Shown here: positions 11,801-24,700 of the stretch, piece by piece
Numbering within the stretch: the first letter of the stretch is position 1
Layout: every line of letters begins with the position of its first letter
From: Atopsyche davidsoni
Lineage: Eukaryota; Arthropoda; Insecta; Trichoptera; Hydrobiosidae
Direction: 5' to 3'
Assembly: GCA_022113835.1 (NCBI GenBank)
Contig: JAILWY010000026.1
Location: 5,855,001-5,919,000, forward strand
Length of the DNA stretch: 64,000 bases
Program-made: the position numbers and the translations under genes
Notes under the pieces: model-generated
Databases searched by the model: none
What the model was told of the DNA's origin: nothing
The model's input: the letters and a program-made list of their open reading frames with translations, nothing else

Positions 11801-14800
11801 CTAGTGAATATTAAAAAAAATGTAAATATATTATTATCATTGATGAACAAAAATAAACATTTTACAAAATACTTTCAGCAAAAAAACAAATAATTTACAC
11901 GAGTATATTCAAGCACCTGTTTGTGTTTAATAATACTAGAACAGTTAGCTAAACTAAAAACAAAATAAAGCTTTATGGTAGATTCAGTATTTTTTTGGGT
12001 TAATAAAATGTTTTACTTTTTTGTTTTTAATAGTTAGTGATGCGTTTTATCAAAAATAATATTTTATTCATTAATTAAACCAAATGTTGTAAACCTAAAC
12101 GCTTACACACCGGTTATTTTATACAATATTGCATTGATTTGTTTTTAACCAATTTAGTTGCGTTTTACTCACTTTAAAAATACAAAACTGCAAAAAACTT
12201 TTTTGGTTTATTAATTATAAACAATTTACAATACATGTGATATAAGCGCTGTATTTATCTCAGTTACGTCCCAAGAGAGCCAGTAATAGATTTCCGATGA
12301 AATCTCTTCAAGTGCTGGGGAATAAATTCATACGAAGGCAGACGTTAGGTTATTAAGTGACACTCAAAACTTCGTTACTCCATGCTTGTCGTGCTAAAGT
12401 TATTTGTTGTTTCTGTGTAGCCACCGTGCCTGTTCTGCCGCCTCTCCTACCCGAACCTCCTGCCACCCCATCCTTCCAACCCTCGACTCTTCAGGCTCTC
12501 CTGGGCAACAGCTTCCAAACAGTTTTCCTCGGTCTTACTCACAGCAAGAGCCTATTTCTGGTTTTAATAATGATTGTCTTTCGATGCGTAGCTGACTTTG
12601 TCATTACATAGATATAATATCGTAAAGTGCTTTATTGTCAATTATCCCAAATACGATTTAAATTTCTATGATTTTTAGCTTATTAACAATTACAAACAAA
12701 ATAATTTTACATTTTATTTTTGTAATGCTTACTTTGATTATAAAGGTATATCTATATTAAATAACAACGCATGGAAAAACATTAAACACACAATATTTAT
12801 TTGATAATTTATTTACAATTGTTGATAATATTGAGAATCTGTATTCAATAATCGCAAGCAAAAGTTTGGCGCATGTGGAGGCTGCGGAGGAATGTGGAGC
12901 TCTTTGAGTTGCTCGGACCGTGAGTTGACGTGGAAGAGATGGTCAGTGAAATTGCAAATAGCCAGTATATGAGAGAAACACATTTATCGTTGATTTAATT
13001 GGTCGGCATTTATTGCAGCATCAGCTATTTTTTATAAGTTAATCTATATAGTAAATAAAATATAATGACAATACTATTCCTAAAATATTGTTCAAGAAAT
13101 CCGGACTATCTCTGTCAGACCCTTAATTTTTTTCCATAATCATGGCATCGAACATGAAGGTGAATTTAATCGAATAATAACTGCAAAATATTTTACTTAA
13201 TCATAATAGTATAAAAAAAATTATTCAGACCAAATAAACTGCATTGATTTAGTGCTTGTTTTTATATGTCACACCATATTCAATAATATTGCCGTTTAGA
13301 AAAATGTAAGGATTAGGTTTTGTTTGTATTAACTAGTATTTTATTTTGATTGAAACTTATGGGTTTTAAAAACTTGTTTATTTTATTTTTTGATTGATTT
13401 GGTTGGTTTACTGAATTATCACTGTTACTGTTGGTTAGCTGCTGAATTATTTAATTTGTGATTTGGTATTCGCTAACGTTGTCACAGTAGTGACTTCAGG
13501 GTGTACGCAGCAATGTACAAGTACAGCCTTCAAGTAGTAAAGTTTAAAAACATGTCAGAGAGCGGCTGTGACAAACCGCCTACCATTCTTCAAGGGCGCC
13601 GCCCTGGCCCGCCGCCCTGGTCGCCCGCCGCCCAAGACTGATGGTCGCAACTTTCTTCATCCCTCACCATTCTGCGCACGTGACGTTTGTGTTACAAGCA
13701 ACGAATGTCGCTGGCTCTGTGACACCCAACATGCGGGGTTGACTTATTATTCAGAATAATAGGCACATAACCTAAAACTACACATTTTAAATTAAAAAAT
13801 CAAATTATACTAAATAAAAAACTGATAACATTTCAAAACATCAAAAGCTTAGATATATCAACAAGAGCCATATACTTATCGTACTATGTCGCGTTATTTT
13901 TTACTCTCTTTCTAGGCAAATAATATCAACCGAAAAAAATGACGCAAAGTAAAACTACCCTTAAAACCTCATCGGTCATCATCGCCTTTACTTCCTCTGC
14001 GGCGAGTGCCTCTGACAACCGTCAGGCTCGATTATCACACCCCATTACCTCAGCGTACAAAGAAGCTCTCGTCATGTCTCACACAGAGGGTGGATGGGTG
14101 AGCCAAATTAACAGACTGCAAAAACACCCACAACCTTTCAAACGAATCTTAAAATAATCACGTTTTTAATTATTTTTTATTTTGAAAATATTTTACAATT
14201 AATTTGGTGGCATTTTTTTTTTTACATCTTATGTTTTTCTTTTGGTTTTCAATTCATTAACGATTGATCATAATTTTTGTTCTGGATCTTAGTAAGTCCA
14301 AACATATTGAATGAATAAAAACGAGATGTTTGTCTGAATCCTTAATTGTAATTACTTCCAAAAATATTTTTGAATTATATCTCAATGCGGGATTTGGCGT
14401 CCGTCGTTAATTTTATAACCACCTATCATTGAGAGCAACTTTAGTAACATTTTTTATATATATTTTGGAGATTTGTGGTGATGGTAACATTTTAATGACT
14501 CTTACAAACAATATTAATTGCATAGTGGAATTTATCTAATTTGATTGTTTTTAATATTGAATATGATTTAATAAAATCTTAAATACGATCTTATTCAATC
14601 TAAATATTTTGAGGGTTATATGCAAAGCTTTTTCCACGCATCACGAGGTCTCAAAAAATTGTTGAAATATTCTCCGTCCAAACCAGCCCCAGGAGGCTCT
14701 GCGACATCATTAGAAAGCGATTTACGACAGATGCCAGGGTGATATTCCTTAGCATCCCTTAAGAAGTTTCGCACTTTTTTGCACCCCGCCCGCCCCTAGC

Positions 14801-15377
14801 CGGTGTCATCTGTTACGCTTACTAACACCTGGCCAAGCAGACAAATTATGGCTGCCATTTCTGTATTACATTTTGTTCTAAGTGTTTCATTAGCTGAATT
14901 AGTGCAAGTAAAGTTTCACCTGTAATTTAGAGTTGTGATACCTTCGCAAAGAGAGGGTGTTAATTTATATACGTAACTTTTATTATATTTAAAATTGTGA
15001 AATGTCACACATTGCCTAGTTCAATCCTTATACTTATGGATCATAAAAAAACACTATAATATGATTTCGACCTTTATAAATTTATGGAATTTTTTGTTTA
15101 TAAATCACAGCTATAAAGTTAATTTGAAGAAATTTTATTATTTGCTGATTGCTTGGGTGTTTTAAGATATGTTAATTTTATGATGATGGATCTCGATGAT
15201 GGATGGTGGATTCTCGTTTATTTTATTTGATTATTTGAATAAAAAAAAAACTTTTTGGTTCATATTTAGTATTTCAAATCATATTTACCAATTTTTTCAT
15301 GATTGTGGAGAATCGACACCTTTTGATTGGTCGACTACGATTTGTTAAGTCAAATTTAGTGATTTTTTGTTAATGTA
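8823..15377. other. Long non-coding block with spaced GC islands
   Basis: No supported gene in 6.5 kb. GC-richer islands occur at about 9,040-9,240, 10,000-10,190, 12,400-12,550, 12,850-12,960, 13,560-13,740, 13,960-14,110 and 14,650-14,830, separated by very AT-rich DNA. The 13.6-kb island holds a CACGTG site at 13,677-13,682. A perfect AT-rich 32-bp palindrome lies at 11,297-11,328. A short near-repeat of TTATATTATCAT sits at about 9,833-9,862. Open frames of 60-90 codons are scattered on both strands and show no family resemblance. Confidence 0.5.
11297..11328. repeat. Perfect 32-bp AT-rich palindrome
   Basis: The left half, TGATATTTTAAATATA, is followed directly by its exact reverse complement. 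The next bases outward do not pair. It could extrude as a cruciform, but in such AT-rich DNA it may be chance. Confidence 0.7.
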
Positions 15378-15735
15378 TATCTATTTATGGATTGGTCAAT
15401 CAGATGCGTATTTATTACCCATTACGGGTTTATTATATTATTACTAATATGATTAGGCACATTAGTTCATATATAGAAGATGATTTCAAAGAAACTCTCA
15501 GAAAAATATCACTAAATATTGATTGGCCTGGGCACATTGATTCATATGTAGAGTATGATTGTTAAAAATTCTCGATAAACGGAAGTGATTCGTTAGTACA
15601 AGGGTTAGTTCACCGGTCATGTAAACCAGGAGATGTGGGTTCAAATCCCACACAAATCGCGATGATATTTTTCTGAGAGTTTCTTTGAAATCATCTTCTA
15701 TATATGAACTATTGTGCCTAATCATATTAGTAATA
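15378..15735 (-). mobile_element. Family A inverted-repeat, tRNA-derived retroposon (copy A2)
   Basis: The orientation is minus because the unique tail lies on the left (15,378 to about 15,438, carrying GATTGG-TCAATC-type hairpin remnants). The body, 15,439-15,735, is bounded by a perfect 22-bp inverted repeat, TATTACTAATATGATTAGGCAC and its complement. The repeat extends inward about 50 bp more through GATGATTTCAAAGAAACTCTCAG and its counterpart. The right arm contains a complete tRNA-like unit at 15,585-15,660. In the left arm the matching tRNA part is largely deleted. No clear target-site duplication was found. Confidence 0.8.
15585..15660 (+). other. tRNA-Thr(UGU)-like unit inside a retroposon
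   Basis: A 76-nt unit: GTGATTC at the start pairs with AAATCGC at the end (six of seven pairs if G-T is allowed). The D region has AAGGGTTAGTTC. The anticodon arm, CCGGT-CATGTAA-ACCAG, makes four of five pairs with TGT at the anticodon position. The T arm, GTGGG-TTCAAAT-CCCAC, is perfect. The core GGTCATGTAAACCAGG resembles eukaryotic tRNA-Thr(UGU), known for GGTCTTGTAAACCAGG. A33 in place of U33 argues against a working tRNA. It probably supplies Pol III box sequences. Confidence 0.75.
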
Positions 15736-18394
15736 CTTAAAATATGAATAAATGGATGTCCCAATAATTTATTTTGACTTATTTATATTTATTTTTAAAG
15801 TAAGCTTCATTGCGAATAAAATAATTACAAAAATTGCATTTGCCCGACGGTGTTTGCTTATTATATCAATGTCCGACGATTGCTCGTACTCCTCCACTAT
15901 GCATGTAAATCGAAGATGTTTTCCTCGGGGGCCCTGTTGATGTGAGGGCTCAGCCCCTGCCTAGTCACGTGCCTGACGGGGGACCCCCTGGAGGCTGCAG
16001 CGCCCCAGCTGACCGGAGCCCATTGAATTACGGCTTCGTGAGATACCGACGTGTCTTGTGAAATGCCCCCCGCGTGTGATTCTATCGCATTTAAGTAGAA
16101 TGTTAGTGAAGTTGCCCATAACCAATGTGAATACTTTTAATTTACGAAGATCCTTATTTTTTCTATAAAAATATAACGCTACAGTTTTGAGCAAGACTTA
16201 ATACATCTTTAAATAATATGCATACTGGTCATTGATAAAAAAAGTATAAAAACGTGTTTTTATTTTGGGACTCGCATAAAATAATTATTATCGCATACTA
16301 ATAATTTTCTGAGTATTTTGCTATAGTTTATGCTAATCTTGAGTGAGAAATCTTGACCCGTGACTGGCATGTATAAATCTCTTCATAAAGTTTATGGTGA
16401 CAACTTTCAGGAGTACCTTCAAATTGTCCGGTGGTGTTTGCTAAGCAGAGTGTTAGAAATTAACAAAGCATTATTATAGTTTAAAACTTTAAGTTTTACT
16501 TAATATTTTTGTACTAATAGACGATGTGAGACATTATTTTTAAATATTATAATGTTTGAAAAATTGTTTCAAAATAATTAAACGAAATTAAATTTTTTAT
16601 TAAAATATTAATAATAATTTTGATATACACGCATTTGCGTATACTACATATTCATATTTGAATTATTTTTTAATTGTAGCTTCAAATCAGTATTTAAGGT
16701 TTATTTTTTTTAATTAACAACTAAGTACACCTCACGGTATTTGTGTGATTGAAAAACCCTTAATCATTTTTTTTTAATTAATCGAAACATACTCGAATAA
16801 CTTTGTTTTTTCATCTTCTAATAGATTTTGCAATTGAGTAATATATTTTTATGTCTATAAAAATAATCCGTTCCAACAAACACTTTTATTCTTGACGATG
16901 ACTTTAACTTTTAAGTATGTAAGACTGCGCTTCCTTTTCTAAGTATTTTCTTTAAAGCCTTTCATAACTCCTAAGCGTTAGGTTTTACTGCCAGCAATCC
17001 AAGATCTCGACTAAAGCTTGATTTCCCATGGCTATAGTGTGACACACTAAAATGCATCATGCGGAAACAAATAAAAACTCAAAGCTACTTTTATCTCCCA
17101 GACAATAAATTTATAATGCTTATCATTTGATTAAATTATATAATCACATACATATTTTTAAAAATTCTCATTTATTGGTATTTTTTCTTTAGCGTCAATA
17201 CAAAGTACATCGACGAAAAACAAAGCCCCTACAAATTTTATATTATTTTATTTAAAATTATTCCTTCAGTTATAGCAATCCTTTAAAAAAAATTGCAAGG
17301 GAAGAAATGCAAGAAAAAACATAATATCACGATAAAAAAATATATTATTCATATATAATAAGTTCTTTAGTGTATTTTAACAAGAGAATTTCACGAAACA
17401 GTAAAACAATAATTAAAAAGATGACGTCATCTTTTTAAAAAAAAATTAACTGTATTTTTAAATAATAAATTAAGAATGATGTTATAATGATTTTATTAAG
17501 ATTCAACCCATTGCTAACCGCGGGGAATACAGAGTTTTTCTTCCTTGTGTTAAATTAATTTTGATCCGTATGTTTTTTAAATAAAATACTCGGAAAGCGA
17601 AAAGTTATTTTAAAATTTTTGTATCAAGATTGACACCAGCTGCATATCAAAATGGGCATAAATTCCCATTCATACATGTCCGTCCGGCCGAGCTTCCATA
17701 ACGCCGATATTTCAGTGCTCTCTCTGGGGAGACGCGGCCGGCCGCATAAGATATTGTTTTTGTTTTGTGTCCGAAAAAATGGATATTGGCAGATATTCCT
17801 TGGAGTGCCGTCCGTAATGTGACAGGAGACGGTGGGGCGCGCCCCCGCCCCCGCCCCGGGGTGGGCGAATTCAAATGTGCCCCCGACGGCTGACCCGGCC
17901 GGCTGAAAAGAACAATGCATGAAATTGATGAATTTGAATGTTGGACGCTCGGTGCGAGTGGATGGGTTTTAAATTGACATTGACGGAAACGGAAGTAAGA
18001 TGTATTAGTTTTGGCTTGTATATTTTAAACCAGCTGTCAAATGTATAACGGATATATACGAGTATTACAAAAACTATACGAGTTTTCCTGAAAGTATTCT
18101 TAGTATGTTTGAAGATAAAATGTATTTGTACCGTTAGTAGTACGTTTGCTCAAAAATATGCACATTTTGATTATAAATTTGTCAGGCATTGTAAATCATT
18201 AAAAATATTACTTATTGATGTAAATTTATATTCTAAAATATACATTATAGAATAGTTTGCTAAAAAGCTTGTCTATTTGTCATTAAGAATATAATTAATG
18301 TAAAAAAAAAGTAAATATTAATGCACTTTATAAAGAAGCGTTGACTATATTATTTTGTATTTTGTATTTTGCTACTAATATTGATTCAATAAAC
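15736..18394. other. Non-coding AT-rich DNA with two GC islands
   Basis: No supported gene. GC islands lie at about 15,860-16,080 and 17,680-17,990; the latter has GCGCGCCCCCGCCCCCGCCCC near 17,840. Minus-strand frames of 98 and 75 codons overlap there in different frames, as expected for stop-poor GC DNA. The intervening DNA is very AT-rich. Confidence 0.5.
17413..17438. promoter_or_regulatory. Perfect 26-bp palindrome centred on a CRE site
   Basis: The left half, TTAAAAAGATGAC, is followed directly by its exact reverse complement. The centre, 17,422-17,429, is TGACGTCA, the consensus full cAMP-response element bound by CREB/ATF-type bZIP dimers. Perfect symmetry for nine bases beyond each side of the 8-mer is unusual. 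A binding site or small cruciform is possible; function is inferred. Confidence 0.45.
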
Positions 18395-18407
18395 TCAACT
18401 CAATTTA
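18395..18407 (+). repeat. Target-site duplication of copy A3, left
   Basis: TCAACTCAATTTA matches the right flank at 18,782-18,794 (TCAACTAAATTTA) in 12 of 13 positions. This sets the element boundaries. Confidence 0.8.
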
Positions 18408-18781
18408 TGTCTATTTTTTGGATTGAACGTCAATCAGATGCGTATTTATTACCCATTACGGGTTTATTATATTATTACTAATATGATTAGGCACATTAGT
18501 TCACACATAGAAGATTATTAAAGAAATTCTCAGAAAAATATCATCGTGATTTGTGTAGGATTTGAATCCACATCCCACACCCCACAACCTGGGCACATTG
18601 GTTCATATGTAGAGTATGATTGTTAAAAATTCTCGATTAACGGATGTGTTTCGTTAGTACAAGGGTCAGTACACAGGGTCATGTAAGCCAGGGGATGTGG
18701 GTTCAAATCCCACACAAATCACGATGATATTTTTCTGAGAATTTCTTTAATCGTCTTCTATGTGTAAACTAATATTAGTAA
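18408..18781 (-). mobile_element. Family A inverted-repeat, tRNA-derived retroposon (copy A3)
   Basis: A 374-bp copy in minus orientation. The tail lies on the left (TGTCTATTTTTTG, then the GATTGA-ACG-TCAATC hairpin). The body begins near 18,473 with TATTACTAATATGATTAGGCAC. The left arm has an antisense T-arm segment (GTGTAGGATTTGAATCCAC); the right arm has a nearly full sense tRNA-like unit (about 18,645-18,722, with CATGTAAGCCAGG and GGTTCAAATCC). The outermost right arm has lost part of the inverted repeat. A 13-bp target duplication with one mismatch flanks it, typical of LINE-type insertion. Confidence 0.85.
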
Positions 18782-18794
18782 TCAACTAAATTTA
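18782..18794 (+). repeat. Target-site duplication of copy A3, right
   Basis: TCAACTAAATTTA; partner of 18,395-18,407 with one mismatch. Confidence 0.8.
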
Positions 18795-21422
18795 AAAAAA
18801 AAACTATCTCGAATATTGACAAACATCACAGAAATCTGATGCTACGCTTTTTTTTTTTCCTAGCGATGAAAATCTCCTACATAGTGGTTGATTGTACAAC
18901 AAAACATCTTTAATCTATCATTAAATATGCAGCTGCCTGCAGCAGGGCCCCTGCACAGAGGCCGAGGTCCTCTTGAGCCGAGCGCATGCATATCGAATGA
19001 CCTCATGCATAATGAGCCGCCTACCTGGTGCGGGCCAGCCTTCAGGCCTGAAAAAACCTTTAAAAATATATTGCCATATAAATAAAGACAACTCAATTAA
19101 AGCAAAATCCCACTAAAAAGTGATTTGCCAAATTAGTTTATTTTTTAATCGTTGCTTTAAATATTTTTAAAATTTATAAAATAATTGCGTACTAAATAAT
19201 TACACCATCACGATTGTTTGCCATTTAATTCGCATCTCGATGTAATTTTTATGTATTTTTTTTATTTATTATTTAACAACAAATGTTAAGTTGCTGTAAC
19301 TGATTCGACTCCTAATACCCAATGGATTCGAGATTTCAATACTAGCATTTTTAGTTTAAAATGTATAGAAAACCTTTGAGATTAACAACAAGAAAAAAAT
19401 TGTATTTGTATAAATTTTTATTCGTACGGCCTCATTTATATTATATTGCAAATATTAATAACAACGGATTTCATTGTACGTGCAATTTTAGTTTAGCGTC
19501 AGTTTTTAAATTTATTTTCATCTTGTTGGAAAATTATATAATGATTTGTGTTTGTTTTGTTAAATTACTGAGTATTTCCTCGTATTTGGAGCATACTTGC
19601 GAGCAACTCATCTCCAAGATAACGCGCGATTTGTATGCAACGATTTGTTGATTTGTTTACCTCGCCCACTTGGCATATTCCCTCATGCATATGAATGAAG
19701 GCTTTAAAAAAACAGTGTGCATTTTAACTCGGCGCCTTGCCTTCCCGGCTAACAAATGAGCGGATATGTCACGCAAACAGCCTTCGAGGTAGGACTGACG
19801 ACATTACTAGGCTTTGGAGCAAAATTTTATTTTATACTTCAGTCCTATAAAAATTCAAATGATGGCCCCGTAGGATGAGAGTGCTGTTATTGTCTATAAT
19901 TATTTTATGTTTCGTTTTGTTAATAATAATAATAATATGTTTTGTCAAGCAAAAAAACATTATTTTTTTATTTATCTAGAGATAAACAGCCTATGTCTTT
20001 AATTTCAAAGCAAAGAAAGAATAGTTAATGAAAGTGCAATAATTTTTTTGAGGTATTTCAATTTTTTTATGTTCAATGTGTTTTACACTGGAAAATTTAC
20101 GACTTCGTTGATTTAATGATAATATATATAAAAAAAAACAATATTATCTCATATCATAATGTTGAAAATAAATATAATGGTTCATTCCAGACCTCAATAT
20201 AAATAACAATTAAATTCAGAGCTTTATACAATGCTTGCTGAAATTGTTAGACTTTATTCACAATTTTCATTTTTAATTCAGAAAGCTTAAAAAGTATATA
20301 GATTTCTAAAATTTCGTACACCAGGGCCTATTTTTTCTACGTACACATCACCGTAACACACATTGAGGTGTGAAACCTTGCCGATGAGAGGCTTTTTATT
20401 ATATCCTGTGCTGGCTGCGATCCTCTGAGGACTTCCGTTGGATATATTGCCTTGGAGAGGATAAGGAAGGCCTGACTGATGAGATGCGGGAATATAAGCG
20501 ACGAGGGAAATGTACAGTTATTTGTCAATTTCGAATTTGTATGGAAATATGATACCGCTTCGCGTATAAAAAAACACATAAAATAATACATTCAGATCTT
20601 TAAAGGTATTTTTTATTATTTCAATTCTATATTTTTCTTTTAACAACTTCAACCAAATTAACAAATAAAATTTTGGAAAATCCGCTTTTGAAGTCTTATC
20701 AAAAATCACCTTAAAAATAAACAAATTGACAAAAACAATGATTAAAATTTGGTTATTCGTAAAATGATCAAATCAAAGCCAACTCATTTACTCTTATTTG
20801 TATATTTTGCTTACCAAAATTTAAGCTTATGCTTTTGTATTCGTAGCTCCTTCTCTGTTGATTTACAAAAAATACTCGGCATTTAAAAACCTTTTAATGT
20901 TTGATGTCCAATAAAAAGACCTTCCTTTTAAAAAAAATCTCCGCTCATCTGTACATTAAAACAACATGGTCAATAAAAACGTCATAAACTCTTTTTCTAA
21001 TGCACTTTGTAGAGATCCTGGGTGCTGGGGTCCGTCGCCGCTAATCCGAGTACAAGCCCAGTAAATACTCCAATTACCACATCGCCTAGGGTGATTTTTT
21101 CTACCCCTATGCTTGGTTCATCTGATAAAAAAAATTGAGCATAACTTTATTAGACGTCCGTTATGTGTACTGTTTTTTTTAAATCTCGGGTTTATTAACA
21201 TTATTGTAGTTATTTTACTCAAAATATAGAACAAATAGATGTTGAAATTATTTAAAATAAACAACAAAACCACAATTATAAATAATATTACTATACTTGT
21301 CATGTACTTGATAAAATACAAATTTAACATTCAACATAATATAAATGGGTATTTTTGTATATTTAAAAATCACAAAAAACTTTTTAATTCATTTTAGATG
21401 AAATATTTGAATAAGATTTTGA
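18795..21422. other. Non-coding AT-rich DNA with four small GC islands
   Basis: No supported gene. Islands lie at about 18,930-19,060, 19,660-19,800, 20,320-20,500 and 21,000-21,110. An (AAT)n microsatellite of about 17 bp is at 19,921-19,937. The 96-codon frame at 19,361-19,651 is rich in F, Y, I and N from A/T runs and shows no recognisable domain. Confidence 0.5.
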
Positions 21423-21434
21423 TTAAAAAATATA

Positions 21435-21785
21435 GCATATTAAAAATGATTCAAAGAAACTCTCAAAAAAATATCATCGTGGCTTGTGTAGGATTTGAAC
21501 CTACATCTCCAAGCTTACATGGCCGGTGTACGATAACCTTGGAGATGTAGATTATGATTGTTAAAAATTCTCGATTAACAAGTACAAGGGTCAGTACACC
21601 GGCCATATAAGCTTGGAGATGTAGGTTCAAATCCTACACAAGTCACGATGGTATTTTTCTGACAGTTTCTTTGAATCATTTTCAACATGCGAAATAGTAT
21701 GCCTTATCATATTAGTAAGTAATATAATCCTGTAAAGGTAATTAAAACGCACTTGATTGGCGTTCAATCCACAAAATAGACATAT
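21435..21785 (+). mobile_element. Family A inverted-repeat, tRNA-derived retroposon, 5'-truncated (copy A4)
   Basis: Plus orientation. The left arm lacks the outer ACTAATATGATTAGGCAC and starts inside the arm, while the right arm and tail are complete up to ACAAAATAGACA. The left arm has an antisense tRNA-like segment (GTAGGATTTGAACCTAC ... CTTACATGGCCGG); the right arm has a sense one (GGCCATATAAGC ... GTAGGTTCAAATCCTAC). A 12-bp target duplication, TTAAAAAATATA, lies at 21,423-21,434 and 21,786-21,797. Loss at the left with an intact tail suggests the tail is the 3' end used for priming. Confidence 0.85.
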
Positions 21786-21797
21786 TTAAAAAATATA

Positions 21798-24700
21798 CTC
21801 ATATATAAAATTATTATTTGTAATATGTGTAGTATATACTGTTTTTTTGTGTAGGAATGTTTTATTCATTCTTTCAGAAAGTGTAATAATCACAACGAGT
21901 ACATATAACAGTACACTCGCCTGCAATGGCTAAACAACCCCTGAAGCAGGCATCCACTACCCCTACAGCACCCCTGATTCCGGTTTACGGTCCGGTCCAG
22001 CTATAATTATCGCAGTAAAGTGGACTTAACGGTCGCTAAACTGGGCTCGTAAAAAAGCGGCGAGGCCGGGGGTGCGGGCTTCCGGGAACTCTGATTAACT
22101 GCACATTCGCGAAGCCTCCCTTTGCCGAGGTGATAGCTCGAATTACAGCCGACTTGTTGAATGTTGCAGTTCACTTGTAGGTATTCTGTTGATGTGGGAA
22201 TTTTTTAATGCTATAAATGCACTTTATGTTTGAATACACAGATATGATATGCTATGTTTTATATATTATAAAATTATCTATTTAGTTCCTCCAACTATTT
22301 TTTCAATATGTTGAATATGCACTATGTCGATTTTTAAACAATTATTACTTGTTTTTTTTTTAAATTAAGCTACCTTGAAAGATTTATGTTATCAAATATT
22401 TAAAACTTTAAACTAAATGGAAATACTATTTATTCTTGGCGCTGAAAGTCGAAGAGTATGTAAGTGACTTTTGCCAATGGTTAACTTTGCAATTTTACAA
22501 TTCAAATCCATCTTATGCAGCTTCTGTTCATAACTATTTCTTCCTTTAGTACTTTTTGCCACGATTTTAATCCCAAGAGTTATTGTTTACTGATCTTTTG
22601 GGTTTTTTTATCTTAATGCTATAAAAATAGCTCAATTTTATTTAAATTTAAAATAACAGTCAAAAAATGGGTCGATTAAAGTCATGTGAAGATGACAATA
22701 TCACTTATATATTGAAAATAAACAGCAAATATGACAAAAAAATATATTTTAGTTAAAAGTTACATTTAAACCGATATTTTAACCGTTTAAATATCATTAA
22801 AGTTATTAGTTTATGTATAATCAAGTTGCTTTGAAAATAAGTTTTTGAAATTTCTGTATATACTCATGATAATTTGAGATTATTCTTGACTTGAGAAATG
22901 AATTAAGAATAACGAACCTCCGCCGGCTCTAGCGGAACCTCCGGCACTCGTTTTGTCTCAACCTTACTGTTTCAAATTCAAAGAATATTTTGTTTAAGTG
23001 ATTAACTCACGAATCTTGCAATTGAAAACGTCTCCCGCTGGATGGAGGCCCTTTGTTCGTGTGCGCGAGGCCGTGGCGGGCGGATCTGGTGGATTGTGGA
23101 AGGCTTTCTTGCGCCACCCCGCGTCAGGCGGCGTCACCCTTGCGCCAGCCGTCATGGCGTCAGCCTTCCTGTGGGGTCGGCTTTGTGATCAGACCGGAGT
23201 TTGTCATGCTCGATGATTCTGTCTTTGAATTTGTCCATTTTCTTGGTGGAATTTTGTCTTTTTCACTCCCACTACATTATACAGCAATGCTCCGCAGACA
23301 GCTCCGTACAATTTAATGAAAGGATAAATATAACTTCTTATAAACTCAACGACTTTTTACTTTTAATTTCATCTTAATTTTTTTAAATTATAAGGAATCA
23401 TCTCGAGTATACATTTTTAATTACACAATTTATATTTTTAAGTAATAATAATAGTTTATCATTTTCAATGGATGACGGGTGCGACTCCCTTAAACACACA
23501 ACAATCAACAATGTCAACACATAAATAGTTTTTTTTAGATATAAACAGAGTAAATTTTTTTAAAATAATTATTTTAATACTTTTTATGGTCTATCTTGAA
23601 ATTCTGACACGCGTAAAAAGTAAACATCAATCCAGCCTGTGGTTTCCATTTTCACGCCACCCCCTCTTCAACTCATTTCTTATTCTTCATTACATGCAGT
23701 CGTTGGAGTCCTTTGTTTAAAATTTTCTTGAAATTTCTGAAAGTAACAAATTATTATGTTATGTACACCAGTAGAACTGTAAGACAGCTATCGTCATATT
23801 TCAGGAAAAAAAATTACATTTTTTAACATTTATACAATTTAATTGGTCAAAAATAACATGTAATACATTTATTCAAAGTATGATTCTATTATCGTACTTA
23901 AAAAAAAGTTATTGATTATTAATAATATTTCTTAAAAATGCATCTACCTTTTTAAAACCATTATTTCAAAAAAATATTATTCTTACATTAAATGTGAATA
24001 AAATCCATTACAAAGTCATACAAATGTTTCTTATGAATCTAATTAATCATCATTTGAACACTGGTCTTTCAATTTGCATTTTTTTACAATTAAAGTATTT
24101 TTTTCGAAACGTAAAACCATGATGATGCATAATATTTATATATAAATTGCATAGATATGTAAGATCATCGTTTGTTTGTTTATATCCTTGTTAGAATGTA
24201 TAATCGCGGTAAGTGATTTTTTTTAATGTATATCGCGGTAAGTGGTAAGACACAACACAGGTAACAGTAATATTAAATAATATAATTGAATATATCAAAA
24301 GGTTTTTGAAAATAAATAATAACATTTATTGAGTAAAATGCAAGGTCGAATAGTAAAAAAAATTAAGAAAGTAAAAAAAATCGGAAGATGAATTTTTGTT
24401 GCAGGGCTTGTAGGAAGTTCACAATCTAATTATCTGATATCTTCGTCAGTTTCCACATAAAATAATTTACAAATTCAGTTCAAAGCGACTAGAATTATTT
24501 GCCTGTAATCGCGTTACTCTCCCTGGCATCGAGTTAGAGACTCGGTCCTCTTTCTCTTCGCAATTACCGTAAGTTTGGATGTTCCCCTTTTGTTTCAGTG
24601 ATACCATTATATCGCTAATGCGGAATTTGCAGAGTGCATTAAATTGAGAAATGAACTTAAAAATAACGTCCAAAAACCATCTTGCTTTCCAACGTTCGAT

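Noticed and set aside
15585..15660. Functional tRNA-Thr gene
   Set aside because: It lies within a repeated inverted-repeat element, other copies occur nearby, the anticodon stem has a mismatch and U33 is replaced by A.
24202..24245. Splice donors at two CGCGGTAAGTG words
   Set aside because: The same 13-bp word is a local duplication in AT-rich DNA with no upstream open frame or acceptor.
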